64,000 bases of DNA from contig JASSKH010000021.1 in NCBI GenBank assembly GCA_031763025.1, positions 10,314,776 to 10,378,775 on the forward strand. The letters are read 5' to 3'. Source of the stretch: Macrocystis pyrifera. Lineage: Eukaryota; Sar; Phaeophyceae; Laminariales; Laminariaceae. This document shows, one piece after another, positions 1-13,800 of this stretch (positions are counted from its first letter, which is position 1; every line of letters starts with the position of its first letter). The notes beneath the pieces are model-generated. The model did no database searches and was not told the origin of the DNA. It saw nothing but the letters and a program-made list of their open reading frames with translations. A program made the translations under genes and the position numbers.

Positions 1-1127
1 TTGTATGTCTACGCTGGAAAGATCTACTCTAGACAATGAAGTGGGGATCGATTTTCTGCCCCGAGGTGTGGGCTGTGTTCGCAATTTCTACCGGCAACTG
101 AGGACTTGACAATCGTTGTCACACATATCTCTCGAATCAGCACACTGCAGATGACGACGACGTAGACCAAGGATCCCATATCTCCTCCGAAGCGTCTATC
201 ATAGCTCATCAAAAAAATAATGATGATCTATCGCTTATGCGCTGTGCTTACTAGGCAGATTACAAGCAGAAACAATCTACCAGTATGCGTGTATACCTTG
301 GTACCTGGTAACTGACACACATTACCGGTGATTAAACACCCTAGGTCAATGGGGGATAACAGAAACCGAGTTGTTGGCAAAATTCGATGAAAATCGAGTA
401 CTGAAATTTACCAGAGCATGCGACGAAAAAACGAAGGCAAGTACCGATGGGGAGAAACGAAGACCCGTGACCACGGCTTGTTGTACAGAACGCCGTCGAG
501 GACAAAAAAATATTTCGTACAAAGTACGTACGTGCATGCAAGTAGTCGTACGGCTGGGACGTGCGTCGAACGAACGGAGGGAATGGAAAAAAAAGGCAAC
601 GGGCAAGTTCAATAAGTGAACGACAGTTCATTATTTACTTGAGTTACAGTAGCTGTAGTGTCAACTGCTGTGGTCAAACGCTATTTTTTTCAAGATGGTA
701 CATACTTATGTTGTGAGTTTCAATGTCGAGTGTGGTAGTCGATCCATTTATTTTTAGGAAAAACTAACCGCGTACTCGTAGTTTCGCCGGAATTTCCCGG
801 ACACGGTTTTCCCACGTATGGTGTCTCGGCTGGGGGTTGCGCGGAGGGGGTGTTAGGGCTTAGGGTGGTTTTTTATTATTGGCATGTTCTCAAACCATCC
901 CTCTGCTTTTCGTATCACGCGAAAACACCGCAAGTTGGACTCGATTCGATTTATTCTGTCACTTTGATTGTCAGGCGCGTGCTTTGTGCAATCCAGCCTC
1001 TGCATCCATGCATGGATGTCTCTTCACCTGCAAAAGGCACAACAAAGCTCTCTCCGCAGACAGACGTGCTACGACCACGAGCGAGGGAAACCTTCCAAAC
1101 CATGAACAAACAACCTAATCAGGGCTC

Positions 1128-1304
1128 TTCAAGGGTCATGACCCGATCCGCGGGTCGGGTCAGGACAGGAACTGGTTTGAATCTCACGGGTCGGGTCGGG
1201 TCGGGTCGGGTCAGGAGGTTTTCGAACCCTCACGGGTCGGGTCAGGTCGCCCTTATCCGACCCGACCCGACCTGACCCGCGAGATTTCATCTAAGAAGAG
1301 CCCT
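1128..1304. mobile_element. hAT-like MITE with GGGTC array
   Basis: The element starts CAGGGCTCTTCAAGGGTCAT and ends AAGAAGAGCCCTG, giving imperfect terminal inverted repeats that begin CAGGG as in hAT transposons. The interior is repeats of CGGGT and its complement, able to fold on itself. Flanks AACCTAAT and AAACCTAT are near-matching, compatible with a blurred 8-bp target duplication. Confidence 0.6.
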
Positions 1305-1561
1305 GAAACCTATTTAACCAGTTGGCTGGTAAGGCAAGTCGTAGGTCTCAGTATTAATATTAATAGTAGGTTTGGAGAAAACATCCTGACGGTCGAAAGG
1401 CCGGGCTCAATCAATCAGACCAACGACCCTGTTTTGTACGAAATGCTTGCCCGGGCACCCTTCGATTAGAGAGGGCACTAAAATACCGCCTCAGCAGCCC
1501 CCCACCAGTTTTCTCCCGCGTCACATCCTCCACGTCTTCAAGGGAAGGCGATCACACCATG

Positions 1562-1830
1562 GGGACAGATCATGATGTATCTATCTGTCTACAGATAGAT
1601 GATCTAGTTCCTCACCTACCTGCCATTGAGAGAGGTTGAGCAGGATCTGTACTGTGTACAGATCCGACCCAGGAAAAACATGGGCTCGATGGTGCAGATC
1701 ACACAGCTCCGACCCGGCAACATGAGCTAGATCATACAGATCATAGACGATCGGGTAATAGACCTGCTTTTGGGAAAGGTCTAGGTCATGAACTGTCCGT
1801 GGGAATCGATCATCTGTCGGAGGTATGGGA
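1562..1830. repeat. AGATCAT-family dispersed repeat
   Basis: About 260 bp dense in GATC and AGATCAT words, with the marker segments CATCTAGTTCCTCACCT, a GAGAGGTTG(A/T)G block, CCGACCCGGCAACATGAGCT and a GTCATGAACTGTCCGTGGGA end. The two ends are partly complementary (GATCATGATCTA-like), consistent with a non-autonomous element. Confidence 0.55.
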
Positions 1831-2516
1831 CCAATCAATGCGTATTCCCACATTTCTTCCAGGAAACAAAGCCAATCGCATTCTGTCGTTCTCCAAAGAA
1901 ACCAATCAATACTTGAAATGTCTCCCGAAATGTGACGAACTCAATGACAAAAGACACAACAGTACATGCAAAAAAAAACAGCGTCCCTTCGAGAACACCG
2001 CGTCTGCACATCCTGCTCTTGAAGGAGACGAATCAACAAATATTCTACATTTATTCCTACTACATGTATACGAATACATGGAAATAAGTCACGTTTCTGA
2101 CCTACAAGGAAACCAATCGACACGTCTCCCTGCATCCCTGCTCGAGTACACGGAAATACACCACACCCTGCTCTTCAAGGGAAACAATCACGATCAACCT
2201 GTCATCCTGCATCCCCACGAGCACATTGCAACGAAGTTCGTGTTATTCTTCGAGGAAACCAATCAACAGGTCTCCTGCATGCCTACGAGTACGCACGGAA
2301 ATAAATTACATTTCTGATCTTCCAAGGAGACCCGTCAACCTCTCCTCTGCACCCCTGCGAGCACACACACACACACAAACCCGGTAGGAAATAAATCACA
2401 GCCTGTTGTTTTTCAAGGAAACCAACGCATTTCTCTCTCCCGCAACCCTCCAGTAGATAATCACCAAAAAACCATGCATGGGTCGGCACCGCACACGTAT
2501 AACCATATTATTACTT

Positions 2517-2556
2517 CTACTGCTACTACTACTACTGCTGCTGCTGCTGCCGCCGC

Positions 2557-2599
<43 letters not shown>

Positions 2600-2600
2600 G
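2517..2600. repeat. CTG/CCG trinucleotide repeat
   Basis: An imperfect CTA/CTG/CCG triplet run of about 26 units ends in some 13 uninterrupted GCT units. Every frame is open simply because of the triplet period, so the encoded poly-Ala, poly-Leu and poly-Ser reading frames are not evidence of a gene. Confidence 0.8.
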
Positions 2601-3239
2601 ACACACGGTGTGCGCAACAAAAACAGCCTCACCCTCTCTCCTACCTGGTATCCTTTATTTGCCCGCACATAACATTCTGCGCCTGCGAAGCGTCCTATTT
2701 ACTCGTGTCAACCAGGAGCGGCTACAGCAGTGCTGGCGCCTCCGATGCAGCATCATTTTTGGTTCGCCGACCCTTCTCCTCAAAACTGATGCCAGTCCGA
2801 GCTGGAACATAAAGATCGTTTATACACTATTATGATACCGAAGCGTTCCTTATATTTCCGTCCGGAGTGGTATTAAAACCAGTATACACTGTCTTATCAC
2901 ACGGGTGATAAGTGACCCCCCCCCCCACCCCCCCCCCCTCCCCCACCTTGGACCAATTTCCTAGCCGACTCTATCCAAAACATGCCTAAAGGCCTTAAGG
3001 GAGAGAGAGCGGCACAAGACAACGAAAACCGTGGCCTTGGGGAGGTCTCGTCGAGACCCTTTCACAGACACGTCGCTCGGGCGGCTACACCCCCCCCCCC
3101 CCCCCCCTTTTTCGAAAAAAAAATCAGCTCGAGAAAATCGTCCGATAAGACGTCTCTTGTGTCCTGAGCGTTCACGAGTATACACCGGCTTTTGCTGAAA
3201 CGTCACTCGCTCGCGCTGTCTCATACGTCGCTCGCGCTG

Positions 3240-3325
3240 TCAACCATGGAACAGTAGAGAAAGAACCCCCATGGTTGACAAAACACTATAAAAGCACTTT
3301 TTTACACCATTCTGGTCGGAAATAC
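3240..3325. repeat. GGTCGGAAAT/AGAGTGGT MITE fragment
   Basis: Contains a perfect 12-bp inverted pair GTCAACCATGGA...CCATGGTTGAC and the end ACCATTCTGGTCGGAAAT of the third short-element family. Confidence 0.4.
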
Positions 3326-3892
3326 GGAAATGTGTCCCCGTATAATGCCGGCATGGTCCCTCTCTACAGTGCCGGAATGTATACGCCAGCCAGCAATACC
3401 GGCACAACGGGAGGAAGTGGCAAAGTATCACACTCCGCATACTTGCCACACCAGTGAATCCCATCTCCGTGCCAAGCGATGCCACCGGGCACTACGTCGG
3501 GCGGCTGGCACTTTTGCTCGACCGGCGCAATAGAGGAATCACTACGTACTCTATGAGCAACGTTCAGTCATCAATAGTAAGAGTAAACGGTCCACGCATT
3601 TCCGTCGAGAGTGGCGACGACACGGGCACACGAGCACCGCCTCGGTGAAAAAAAAAAAAAAAACGTCACCCGCCCACTCACTCTCCTCTCCCCCCATTTC
3701 TGGGGGAAAGGGAGAGAGAGAGAGAGAGAGAGGGGGAGATCTCTGGGTGGGCACTAACACTAACTAACATGGGAGGAATGTAAGAACCGTTTGGTGTGCA
3801 TTGTATTGCTAAAACGGACCTTATGCATTCGCCCAGCGGTAAAGTAACAAGGCGCACCGAGGAGATATGAGGACGAACAACGGGACTTCAGA

Positions 3893-4137
3893 CCTCGTAC
3901 AGGTCATGATCTATCCGATCTGTCTACTGCAGATCATCTAGTTCATCACCTGTCGCTGAGAGAGATTGTGTAGGATCTGTACAGTACAGATCATCTAACA
4001 ACCCAAGGAAAAATGTGCTACTCAAACCATGCCGATTCTACTGAGTCCCCCCCCGGCAAGATGAGCTAGATCATACATACAAGATCGGAACAGATCTGCC
4101 TCGAAATCTGAATTCGTAGATCATGGAGGGAGAATGG
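3893..4137. repeat. AGATCAT-family dispersed repeat
   Basis: Same order of blocks as the copy at 1.56 kb: GTCATGATCTATCCG start, GTTCATCACCTGTCGCTGAG, CCCCCGGCAAGATGAGCTAG, AGATCATACATAC, and an end near GATCATGGAGGGAGAATGG. Confidence 0.55.
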
Positions 4138-4489
4138 TCTATATTCTTATCTATCCGAGGAGTGCGAAATTTCCCGCGACATTTTTTTGCTTGTTATGGC
4201 GGAACATAGAATCAGGACCAGATACGCTTACTGACGTAAAAATACGGGATACAGATGTGTTGGTGTATACGATTGGTTCTGATTCAATGGCCACCCGCAG
4301 CACTATTTTGTACAGACTGGCGGCTACTTATTTTACTGACCCTTGCAGGCATCGGTCCTCTAGTCAATATCTCAACAGGCTCGCTTTGCGCTCACCCCTG
4401 AAAAAACGGCTACTAACTGTACAGGGTGGTGGTTGTTTGTGTGCCCTGCAGACAGCCGTCGATCCTTCGTGAAACAAGCCCCCTTAGCC

Positions 4490-4618
4490 CCCCCCCCCCC
4501 CTCTCCGGTGCAAGCATTGTCTGCCTGGTTGGTGAAAGCCCGACGCGCTCCGTCCCGGCATCGTAGGGATGCGAGGGTCTATGGTCATATGACGACGGCC
4601 ATGCACGACAATGAGTAC

Positions 4619-4652
<34 letters not shown>

Positions 4653-4655
4653 CAT
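4490..4655 (-). repeat. poly-G-headed dispersed repeat
   Basis: On the minus strand: a 32-base G run (4620-4651) followed by TACTC, GTCGTGCATGGCCGTCGTCA, the ACCATAGACCCTCGCATCCC block, GATGCCGGGACGGAGCGCGT and TTTCACCAACCAGGCAGACA, the standard order of this family. Confidence 0.6.
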
Positions 4656-5114
4656 GCTTCCTAGATCCCTTTTCTACCTCTCAACAAAAAAACAAAAATC
4701 CGTCCACATTACGGGTAGGGTGGGTTTGACGAGGCGTGAAGATGAAGCTATAAGTCACGCAACAGCAATACTCGTAGCAGCGTGATACTCGGCATTCGGA
4801 CATACTCCGGGATGATAGTCGTACATACTGCCCTACGTACGTACGTGCGTGCGTGCGTAGGGAGTTTCGAGTAACCCAACGAAAAGGATCTTGTGTGCCT
4901 GTTGCCTCCGAAAAAAAAAAAAAACGATTCTACAGCACTCCACCAAAAACAAAACCGAAAATATCGGCACACTCTACATGGGCGTCCCAAGAAACTCATA
5001 CCCACTAACTCGAACAGCACAACGTACGCGCGACGTCAGTGGGGGGGGGGGGAGGGGGCTTCATTGCTTACCTCCCCCCCCCTGCCTCCCCTAATGCACC
5101 AGCTTGTTCTATGA

Positions 5115-5440
5115 GCAAGAAACGTACGTTCTCAGAAACAGTTCTTCTAAATTGGAACGTTCTGATTGCCTCGAGTCTTGGAACGAACGTTCTCAGAAAC
5201 GGCTCTCTTAGAAAATAGGATGTTTTGGTTAGCCCAAACTTTGGAACGAACGTTTTCAGAAACAGCTATCCTAAACTGGGACTTTTTGAGTCTTGGAGCG
5301 AACGTTCTAAGGAACAGTCATCTCGAACGGAACGTTTAGATTGGCCCACGTATTGGACGGAACTTTCTTGAAAATCCAGTTCTGTTGAAAATAGAACATT
5401 TTATGGGCTCAAGGAACGTTTGGATTGGTCCAAGTATTTG
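5115..5440. repeat. degenerate GAACGTTC tandem array
   Basis: Five or six units of roughly 60 bp each carry GGAACGAACGTTCTCAGAAA-like cores and TTGGATTGG-like spacers. Units differ strongly, so the array is old. Confidence 0.6.
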
Positions 5441-5443
5441 GAG

Positions 5444-5685
5444 AGGGGGGGGGGGGGGGGGGGGGAGTGGGCGTACTCATTCGTTGCTTGCCTGAGTCAT
5501 TTGACCAGTGACCACGCATCCATTTCGAGACGGAGCGGCGAGAAGGGGGTGGGGCGTGCTCATTTGATGCTTGCCTTAGTCATTTGACCATTTGACCCCG
5601 CACCTCTTTCGAAACAGAGTGCCGTTCCTACTCCAAATAGAGACGGGCGGGGGTCACCCCTCCTCCCCCCCCCCCCCCCCCGCGA
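5444..5685 (+). repeat. CTCATTYGTTGCTTGCC dispersed repeat
   Basis: After a G run of about 22 bases come TACTCATTCGTTGCTTGCCT, GACCAGTGACCACGCATCCA and TTTCGAGACGGAGCGGCGAG, then a second unit of the same sequence. Related copies, also next to G or C runs, are at 16285-16530, 32335-32420 and 41240-41330. Confidence 0.55.
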
Positions 5686-5704
5686 CAAACAATGGCACCC
5701 TCAC

Positions 5705-7746
5705 TTAGCTCGGGTACTGTCCGGCTACCACCCTCCGACGCATACCAGCACCATCTTCCGACTCCCCCACGTCGGACTCAGTCCCGAGCCCCTCTGTATC
5801 CCGAGCTTCCTTTGCGCGGCGAAACGCCCTCACGATGGGGTAACCCAAGCAGTACAAGAAGCTCAGCAAGAGGAGCACGCCGGCCGCCCCGGTGGCTCGT
5901 GTCGATGCCGTCGTGCTTGTGTCCGCATCCGAGGATAACTGCGAGAGAAAGAAAAAAGGTGGGGAGGGTGTGGAATGCGGGAACATAGTGGGTAAGGAGG
6001 CAGGAGCGGGGAGGGGGGGGGGGTACTCGATATCATGCATGGCCGTAGTCGTATAAAGACCATTGAACTTTCGCGTATCTACAATGCCGGGACGGAGCAC
6101 GTCGGGTTTTCATCGACCAGGCAGACATTGTTTGCACCAAAGGGGGGGGGGGGGGGGGGGGGGCGGATGCGGATGGTTTGTAAACGAAGATCACCGCCAG
6201 TGGTGTCGGTGGGAAGGGATCAACTATATAGATATGATAGTACCAGGTAATAGGAGTAGGAGTAGTAGTAGTAGTAGCAGCAGAAGTAGGAGGAGGAGGG
6301 GGAGGAGGAGGAGGAGGGGGAGTAGGAGGAGTAGGACTAGTCGTACCATGTATTTTTTTATACTCCTATGTTTTGCCACGTACATTCTTAAGTACTACCT
6401 AGTATGCTAAAAATACCCAGGTTACACAGATCCCCCCCAGACAACAAAAAAAACAAAAACACCGGTCAGGGCTAGATAGGCTCTAGATCACACTTGCACC
6501 TAAGCACTGAGCTAGACCCTGGCATACCTCGGGTGATCTGAGTACGATAAGAGTGTACTCCGTCGTGGAAAGGAGACGCATGCGGGGCCCCCAGCCCACC
6601 GCCCCCTCCGATACGTATAGAAACGTGTCATCCTTCTTGTGCAAACCCGAGACGTACCCCTGTCGCAAGAAATCGGGGGGCAGCGATACGGGGAGAAAGG
6701 AAGGCGTGTTTTTTTAGGGGGGGGGCGTATTTAGCACATACAAAAATAGACTTGAATCGGGCCATGTTGGCATAAAACGAACGACAGTGATGAAAGGCTT
6801 TGATGTGCACGTAAGTGCGACAGCGTGAGGGGACCATAGCAAACAGGACCAAATCTGATTAGAAAAAAATAGGGGAATGTATTGGTTTCAGTGTGTACCG
6901 TAGGTCCTATTTACTATGGTCACCCGTAATAGCGGCGTTCGATGAGAATCAACGAGCAGTGGGAATGCTGAACCCTATGAGTGATAAAAACGAAGGCACG
7001 TACATGCTGGGGAGGAGAAGGGACCACACCTGTGACCACCGCCTGTCCAGCTGCTGGAAAGTAAAAGTGAGGATAATGTGTACCAGGTATATATCATACA
7101 TATATCGTGTCCCTCACCGGCAGAACTCTAACCCACACTTCGTAGCTCGAGCAATTAATTAATACCAGGTATAATTGATCAGACCGTTCAAGTCGGTAGA
7201 ATTGTACCAATACATGGGTCATACAGCGGCGCCGTGAACAGCGAAACGCCCTGGATACCCTTTTTTAGCGAAAAAAAAGCAATTCTCGATGCTACTGCGC
7301 CAACGCTGTTGTTCAACGCTACTGTCCGATGCTACTGTCAAGCGACATTGCCCACGCCGACCGCCCAAGGCCGCGGCCCAAAGCCACTGTCTAACGATAG
7401 TACTCATTGCTACTGCACAACGCCACCTCCCAACGCTCCTGCTCAATGCCACCGCCTACTCATACTGCCCAAGACTACAGCCTAAAGCTACTGTTCAAAA
7501 ACAGCTACTGCACAACCCTACTGCTGAAAGCTACTGCCCTAAGCTACTGCTCAAAATCGGCCGCAAAAAGCACTGACCTGGTCCAGGTAGGCCAGGGCGT
7601 GGTAGGGAAACATCTGCCCTCCATGCGTGTGGCCGGAAAGCTGCAGCCCCACCGAGTAGTCGGCCGCTTCATTCACCTAAAATTGCATCATAACCGGGGG
7701 GGTGGTTCGACAGGGGGCGAGGGGATTAGTCCACAACACGATATGT

Positions 7747-7831
<85 letters not shown>

Positions 7832-10800
7832 ACCCGATATCATGCATGGCCGTAGTCGTATGACCATAGACCCTCGCATCCCTGCAGTGCCGGGACGGAG
7901 CCCGTCGGGTTTTCACCGACCAGGCAGACATCGCTTGCACCAAGCGCAAAGCGAAACGTGAGGTGTGGGCGAGTCGCATGAAGGTGAAAGGGCGGGGGCG
8001 CATCTCGACAATAAACAGCGCGTAGAGCACATACCGCACATAACGCGCATACAGCACATACAACAAACACAGCACATACAACAAACACAGCACACACACA
8101 CACACATGAAGAATACACCCACAACGAAGCGTCAACCTGGGTTGCGCTGGTGGGCCAAAACGAGGACGGTGTGGCCACGACGTCGCAACAAAAAAACGAG
8201 AAAAAAAACGCAACGCACACGAAACAAGAACAAACATACATACATCACGCGCATCACGCGCGCCACCAACACCAACAATACATATAGCACTTTTTTGGCC
8301 GACATACTTCTGATCGAGGAGGCTCCTTCACTGAGGCAGTATTAACACATACTAGTAATAACATCGCTGGAGTATCATTAACTTTCTTCACGGCATTACA
8401 GTCCCGTTTTGGGGACTGCAACAGTATTGCGGGGGGGCATAGTTAATAGGACCTATGGTATGCATAAAAACCTATATATTTTCCTTTTTTTACTAACAAT
8501 AATTGGTCCTATTTACTATGGTCCCCCGTAATAGTAAAAATAGGTTAAAATATACTGGTAGGGTTTTTTTTATGTATACCGTAGGTCCTATTAACTACGG
8601 ACCTCCGTAATACTTAGAAATGGCATGGGAGGGATTTCCCATCGTGTTCCACTTTCGTTGTTTCTCAGGGTCAGTCTTGGGTGAGGCACAGACCCTCCTC
8701 AAGTCAGGAGCCTCGGAAAAATCAGGGTCACCCCCATCATCGCATAGTTTCCCTACTAATAATGCCACCATCGATTTATGTTCCATCTATCATCTTCGTC
8801 CATATTTTCTCTCTCCCTCCTACTGCTATCGTAACTCAGATTCGGGGGCACACAGTAGTAGGCCCTCCTCCCCCCTCCCCACCACGGTTTGTGCCTTGTA
8901 TTTTTTTTTGTCGCGAGAAGACTTTCAAGCCCGGTGTTCCCTCGTCGACTCGCGTTGAACTGCACACATCTCGTCCAGCATACAGTGCACACATTTTTAT
9001 ACCACTACAGCACATATAGCGAACACAAGCCATGCAACTCATACCAACGCATACCGATCGCGCCCACGAGAAGGTCTAGTAACTAAGTGGTACACGAAAA
9101 TATTTTCTCCAGGCCTGCGATTGTTTTTTTTCAGGGTTTTGCGCGAAAAAAAAAGTTATTTGAAGCTATGTTTCGGGCGAGAGCTCAGGAGATGAGGCAC
9201 CACCCCTCTGATGTGGCATTGCTCCTATAGATAGCACATGCCTGGTTACAGCGAATGCATATTGTGCCCTCTAAGGTATGGAGGCCTTACCTGGGTGGGC
9301 TGGTGGGCTAAGAGGACAGTAGCCACACCGTCGTCTCTTCCGTCCAGTGCGGCGGAGTAGTCTGGGCTGGACTCGTAGTCGCTCACCCCGGCTAGATAGA
9401 AGAAACAGTCGTCGTTAGCCGCCTCTGCCCCCGGCGGCAGGGTGACCCTCGTGTCCTGAGGTAGGATTCGGAGGGGGGTGGGTGGGTGGGTGAGTGGTCG
9501 TCTAACGTCAGGAAAAGAAAGAAGACAAAATAAAGCACGAACGCAGCGCATACCAAAAACACAAACACAACAAAAGAAAACAAAACCATAAACACTGAAA
9601 AATATAAATGCACAAAACACGACACAATAAACAACACCGCAAACGCAAAAAAATCCGTGAAAACACAAGAAGAAGAATTAGAAGAAAACAAAGGACAGCG
9701 AAAGAGCAAAAACACATTTGACAATACATGCAAAAAAAAGCGCTAAAAAAAACAAAAAAACAAACAAACGCGATGACACAACAACGAAAAAGCGAAGACG
9801 AAAACGAAAAAAAAACACACACACACACCAAAACAATCCAAAACAAACGTGAAAACCGAATGATCAGCTTAGCTGCTGATTCCTTCGCAGCCTTATCTTG
9901 TAAATCGAGGTGATCGCGAATCCCAGCATGTGCCGTGCAACACTTGACACAGCACCCACCCTTACATCGATGTCACTGAGACTGTAGCTATTTGTTTTGA
10001 CAACGGTGGAGAGCGTAAACGCCGAGCGACGCATCTACGAAAGCAAACTCGACGAGACCTTTCCAAACTCAACATTTTCGTTGTGTGCGCCCCTTGAGGC
10101 CTTAAGGCATGTTTTGGAGAAAATTGGCGCCGAAAATCTTCCCCGGCGGTGGGTGTGGCATGTCATCACCCGTGTTATTATAAGGTGCAATAATGTTCCT
10201 CTTCGTGATGATTGTGGTTCCATCACTTGAAATTCCGGGCGTGCCGCAAGCTGAAAGGGAGGACACGGCAGCAGGCGCTTGTTTCTCGTAGTACCCGCTA
10301 CTCGTCCGTAGCCACCGGGCACGAACGAGCAACATAAAACGAAGCAAAAAATCTAAAAGAAACCTCAAGAAAAAAAAAAGAATCGTGCAGCCATCGGGCA
10401 AGTAACCGGGGAAAAGGTGACAACACCGACCAGCCCCAAAACGAGTCCGTTCTAGTTCCACAAGCAACCGGGCACGCAACACCGACCAGCCCAAACGAGC
10501 GCATAGTTGAAGCTATACTCTTGCGTACATGTATAAACGAGCAACAACGCAAGCGTTCTACTTTCTGCGGGGTCTACTTTCTGCGGGGAGAGCATCGAGG
10601 CGACCACTCGGAGGATGGCGCCAATCTTATCTTGGCACGCAATGCACGCCATGCCATGCCATGCCACGCTCCGGTAGGCCATAGGGGTATGTAGCACCTG
10701 ACCGATGCATTTTATCGGTGGTGCCTTGTTTTCTGAGCAATGCCTCACAATGGTGGGGCACTGGAGGCGAGCCTGTGCGATTACGGGGGACCATAGTAAA

Positions 10801-13800
10801 TAGGACCAAATATTGCTAGGAAAAAGGCGAAATACATAGGTTTTTGTGAGTACCGTAGGTCCTATTTACTACGGTCCCCCGTAATACAAATAGTAAACCA
10901 CCCAAAAAGACTGACACCTTGTGTATTCATCTATTTGTCTCCAATGGCTCCCGTCAAGACAAATGACGGGATTCGATGATTTCGGGTAGTGTTTTCAGTG
11001 AACAAAAGGAGCCATTAATGTTAATAGCTCCGTCGGCTAGAAATGATATCGCCGGGAAAAAAAAAAAAAAAAATGCTACGACCTTTATCGTGCTACGCGT
11101 CGGCAAGGCTGTACCGTAGAGTGCACAAAAGCTCACCTCCAGCACCGTGAAGCCCCGGTCGGCTACGAACTCCGTCCATTCCTTAGCCTCGCGCGTGTAC
11201 TCCTCGTGGTTGCCTGGAGCAGAGAGCACGATGCCGCACCGCACATGAACGCGTCGCGTTTAAGCTGACGGTCAGCAACTTCTTATGATTTTTGTTGTTA
11301 TGTTATTGGTCGTTGTGGCTGCTGGCTGTTGTAGCTGTTGTGGACGTTATTTGTTGTTGGTGGTGTTGTTGTTGTTGTGGATGTTATTGGTTGTTGTGGT
11401 TGGTTGGTTGTCGTGGTTGGTTGTTGTGGTCGGTTGTTGTTGGTTGGTTGTTGTTGTTGTTGTGGATGTTATTGGTTGTTGTGATTGTATGTTGTCGGAT
11501 ATTGTTGGTTGGTTGTTGTGGTCGGTTGTTGTTGGTTGGTTGTTGTTACTACTGGTGTTGTCCGTTGTTGACCTCGTCGCAGAAGGCCTCCTAGAGGTGC
11601 TACGGCCCACGGCAGGTAATGGGGCAGCGCTTTGTGGTCAAACTATCTGCGACCGTCGGGCTCCTCACTCCCGAACTACAGGCACCCAGCATCACTCAAA
11701 TACCACTATTACGGGGGACCATAGTAAATGGGACCAAATATTGTGAGCAAAAATAGGTAAATATATAGGTTTTTAAGTGTACCGTAGGTCCTATTTACTA
11801 TGGTCCTCCGTAATAAAAAACCTGTCCTGTCGATATTCGAAAGTGTTTCGGGCTCACCACTATGTCCCGAAATCTCATGCCGTTTTTTTTACACTAAAAT
11901 TCAATAACACACACACACTCGAGCTCGATCCTCGCTAGATTCCATCGCTCACGTGGCGCGTACCAGTATTCATCATTGCTGTGCATCTTGCTGGAGCCAG
12001 CTCTTACCCCTACCGAAAAAAACGCCCCCTCCGCACTAACCTAGGACGAAGAACTGCCCGTCCGGAGCGCTGAAGTCAGCGATGGGTTCGACAATCGAGC
12101 CGATGTCCTCCACCTGGTCGTCGACGAGGTCCCCCACCATCACGATAGCGTCCGCCCCGAGGGCGTTGATCGCCTCCGCGTGCCTCGCGATCTGAAACAA
12201 AAAACAATGAACCCCGGTCTCAAACGACATGTTTTTTTTTTTCACGATCGGCACGTTCGACATTCCCACCATGAGGAAAAAGTGCTCGTATCAGGGATAC
12301 GCTGCAACAACAAAAAAAAAAACCATGATGTTTTTTGTGACCCAAAACACGGGGGGTTCATATCGTAAGTATACATACATTGGCAAGGTGTGATGCAACC
12401 AGAACAGTTTTTTTTTTTTTTTTTTCATTAATCGTACAAATATATCACCCCACTGTTAATCGTGTCTGTTTTTCATGATGACCTTTCTATCTAGGAGCTG
12501 TGTTTTATCTGTTTGTCGTCTTGCAACCGCGATGATCATTAACAGAGTACGTATGTTGTCGTTGTGTCGGACGGCAATCGTGATACGATACTCAAAACTT
12601 CGACAAAAAGTGCAGCCTATCTCGGCGTTGATGGTCGCCGATACATGTCTCGCGAACTGAAACGACCCCCCCCCCCCCCCCCCCCCCCCTCCCGAGACGC
12701 TATTAACGGTCGGCGCGATAAGATGTCCTGTTACACCTCTCAACCCTTTTACTTTTTAGTAGTGCACGGTGCCTCTTTTAACGTGTGTCTAACGCTAATC
12801 GCAAGTAATGTGTTCTCCAATACGAGAGTGCAGTCCGTCCTGTAGAGGTCAGAGGCGAGTACTAACTATACATGATACATCGTAGATCGTGATGATCTAA
12901 ATCATCTAAATGAACTAGATCGTGATCTGATCCAATGTGTGCTGCACCATCGCCTCACCTCGGCTCGGCCGACGGTCGGCCCCGCGTGGATGTCGCTGAT
13001 CATGGCCAAGCTGTAACCGTCCAGACACGTGGGTAGATTTGCCATCGGCACCTGGGACAGATGAGAGGAGATACACATCAGTTCAGTTCACATCAGAAGA
13101 AAGACACATCAGATCAGATTAAATCAGATCAGAGGATGGACAAAACAAATCAGACCAAGGGAAGGGCTGATCAGATCAGGTCGAAGTGAGGGCAGATCAT
13201 ATCAGATCAGAGGACGGACAGATCATATCAGATCGGAGGAAGGACCAATCGGACCAGATCAGAGAAAGGGCCAATCATATCTCAGATTAAAAGACGGGCC
13301 GATCAGATGAGATCAGATCAGAGAAAGGACCGATCAGATCACATCAGAGAAATGACCAATCAGATAAGATCAGAGAAAGGACCGATCACATCAGCCTAGG
13401 ACGAAGGACTGATCAGATAAGATCAGATCAGATCAGATCCCGGAAGCACCCTCCACATCTGTCGGGGCATACAGATAGATACCTGACATACTAGATCTGC
13501 GCCATGGTGACATCTGTACGACACTGCGCCTTGTTCTCCGGGTATGAATAAACTCTACTTGGTACGAAATGGTGAAATTTCTTCGCCAACCATTACGGCT
13601 AAATCTTCAAAGCCAGAGATTAACCTTACGTCTTTGTTTGCATCAAGAAACAATTGACTCACTTCCACGTCGGTCAACACAGAAAAATACACGCAAGTCA
13701 CCAACCGCGAAAAGAAAAGAAGAAAACAAAAGACAGTAAAAAAAAATGGAAATAAAATTAAAACGATGGATTAATTAATTCACCTCAATTGTCCGCACGA

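Larger units (their letters stand above)
1..5704. other. intergenic repeat-rich region
   Basis: No coding sequence with protein-like composition or splice structure was recognised on either strand. The stretch holds a hAT-like GGGTC element near 1.1-1.3 kb, two AGATCAT-family copies, a CTG repeat, several C homopolymers, pieces of the poly-G-headed family and a degenerate GAACGTTC tandem array. It lies downstream of the stop codon of the metallophosphoesterase gene. Confidence 0.7.
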
